64,000 bases of DNA from Madurella fahalii (taxonomy: Eukaryota > Ascomycota > Sordariomycetes > Sordariales): NCBI GenBank assembly GCA_029876055.1, contig CM056875.1, forward strand, positions 4,241,001-4,305,000, written 5' to 3'. The notes beneath the pieces were generated by a model. The model was not told the origin of the DNA and did no database searches. It saw nothing but the letters and a program-made list of their open reading frames with translations. Positions 63,063-64,000 of the stretch are shown one piece after another. A program made the position numbers and the translations under genes. Numbering within the stretch: the stretch's first letter is position 1; each line of letters begins with the position of its first letter.

Positions 63063-64000
63063 ATGTCTCCCCCGGCCAGCAAACCCCGGGGCATCCGCAT
63101 CGCCATCGACCGCGGCGGCACCTTCACCGACTGCGTCGGCAACTACAATGGCAAGGACATCGTCATCAAGCTGCTCTCCGAGGACCCGGCCAACTATGAC
63201 GACGCGCCGCTCGAGGGCATCCGCCGCATCGTGTCGCACTTCCTCGGCCGCGACATCCCCCGCGGCCAGCGCCTCGACACGAGCCAGATCGACTCGATCC
63301 GCATGGGCACCACCGTCGCCACCAACGCCCTGCTCGAGCGCAAGGGCGAGCGCATCGCCCTCGTCGTGACGCGCGGCTTCGGCGACTGCCTCGTCATCGG
63401 CAACCAGTCGCGCCCCCGCATCTTCGACCTGGCCATCCGCAAGCCCGACGTGCTGTATGAGCGCGTCGTCGAGGTCGCCGAGCGCGTGACGCTGGAGGAC
63501 TACGCCGAGGACCCCGAGCGGAAGGTGACGAGGGTAGAGGCGAGGGCGGGGACGGAGGCGGCCGCGCGGGAGGATGTGGTCATGGGGCTGAGCGGGGAGG
63601 CCGTGCGGATCTTGCAGAGGCCGGATGGGGAGGCCGTGAGGGCGCAGCTGAGGGAGGTCTACGACAGCGGCATCCGGAGCATCGCCGTGTGCCTGATGCA
63701 CGGGTATACGTTTCCGGACCACGAGAAGCTGATCGGGGAGGTGGCGCGGGAGATCGGGTTCGAGCATATCTCGCTGAGCCATGAGTTGATGCCCATGATC
63801 AAGCTGGTGTCGAGAGCCACGTCGGTGTGTGCGGATGCTTATCTTACGCCGGCCATCAAGAAGTATATCGCGGGGTTCCAGAACGGCTTTGAAGGCGGGT
63901 TGGGGACCAAGAGCGTCCAGCCGGGAGAGGGGAAGAAGGGCGCGAGGTGCGAGTTTATGCAGAGCGACGGCGGCCTCGTCGACGTTGACAAGTTTACCGG
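63063..64000 (+). CDS. OXP1: 5-oxoprolinase (partial, cut by window end)
   Basis: An open frame of 312 codons runs off the window end. It begins MSPPASKPRGIRIAIDRGGTFTD, the ATP-grasp-like acidic motif of the hydantoinase/oxoprolinase A family (HyuA). GTTVATNALLERKGER (MGTTVATN) is the other hallmark. FGDCLVIGNQSRPRIFDL, GIRSIAVCLMHGYTFPDHE and LMPMIKLVSRATSVCADAYL follow. The enzyme hydrolyses 5-oxo-L-proline to glutamate with ATP in the gamma-glutamyl cycle. The complete fungal protein is about 1,300 residues, so roughly one quarter is seen. No intron is visible in this part. It is cytosolic. Confidence 0.94.
   Translation, partial: MSPPASKPRGIRIAIDRGGTFTDCVGNYNGKDIVIKLLSEDPANYDDAPLEGIRRIVSHFLGRDIPRGQRLDTSQIDSIRMGTTVATNALLERKGERIALVVTRGFGDCLVIGNQSRPRIFDLAIRKPDVLYERVVEVAERVTLEDYAEDPERKVTRVEARAGTEAAAREDVVMGLSGEAVRILQRPDGEAVRAQLREVYDSGIRSIAVCLMHGYTFPDHEKLIGEVAREIGFEHISLSHELMPMIKLVSRATSVCADAYLTPAIKKYIAGFQNGFEGGLGTKSVQPGEGKKGARCEFMQSDGGLVDVDKFT

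Overview
The window is ordinary, gene-dense chromosome from a filamentous ascomycete (Pezizomycotina), most likely a Sordariomycete close to the Sordariales/Chaetomiaceae. The reasons are: short spliceosomal introns (about 50-140 nt) with GTRNGT donors, CTRAY branch points close to a pyrimidine-poor CAG/TAG acceptor; GC-rich coding sequence; intergenic spacers of 0.3-1.8 kb; and filamentous-fungal gene content. I found 23 protein genes, no rRNA or tRNA gene, no CRISPR array, and no transposon or RIP-type relic. The window starts in an intergenic region and ends inside a 5-oxoprolinase gene.

Layout, left to right. 1-8.4 kb: an F-box protein with an Arg/Ser/His-rich tail (+), then a two-exon Sln1-type hybrid histidine kinase (+). 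9.3-16.2 kb: a carboxymuconolactone-decarboxylase-like protein (+), a one-TM unknown protein (-), BUD32/KEOPS kinase (+), the glutamate-cysteine ligase modifier subunit (-), and the AP-1 sigma adaptin (+), which has a GC-AG intron and a possible alternative last exon. 17.4-26.5 kb: MAF1 (+), CCZ1 (+), a secreted RlpA-like double-psi barrel protein (-), and an EFM6-type lysine methyltransferase (-). 27.4-34 kb: an Axl2-like cadherin-fold membrane protein (+) and a PP2C phosphatase (+). 34.9-44.5 kb: a mitochondrial PPR protein with a charged tail (-), a DysF (peroxin/ferlin) protein (-), a small LEA-like protein (+), and splicing factor PRP6 (-). 45-53 kb: a large ArAE/fusaric-acid-resistance-like membrane protein (-), a HAD phosphatase (+), and a Ste7-type MAP kinase kinase (-). 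53.9-64 kb: SPT6 (+), the oxysterol-binding protein OSH3 (+), and the N-terminal third of 5-oxoprolinase (+).

The genes are mostly housekeeping (transcription, splicing, tRNA modification, vesicle traffic, lipid transfer). Three signalling proteins (Sln1 kinase, Ste7 MEK, PP2C phosphatase) and two glutathione-cycle enzymes lie within the same 64 kb, but there is no cluster-like arrangement, and gene strands alternate. I see no convincing undescribed multi-gene system. The items most worth a second look are gene-level: the alternative terminal exon and GC-AG intron of the AP-1 sigma gene, a probable frameshift in a G-run in the PP2C tail, a variant OSBP signature in OSH3, a kexin-site-flanked His-rich propeptide in the RlpA-like protein, a spliced exon 1 that changes the start of the ArAE protein, and a repeated 11-bp dyad in three intergenic regions. 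All exon boundaries were read by eye from splice signals and frame, without transcript data.
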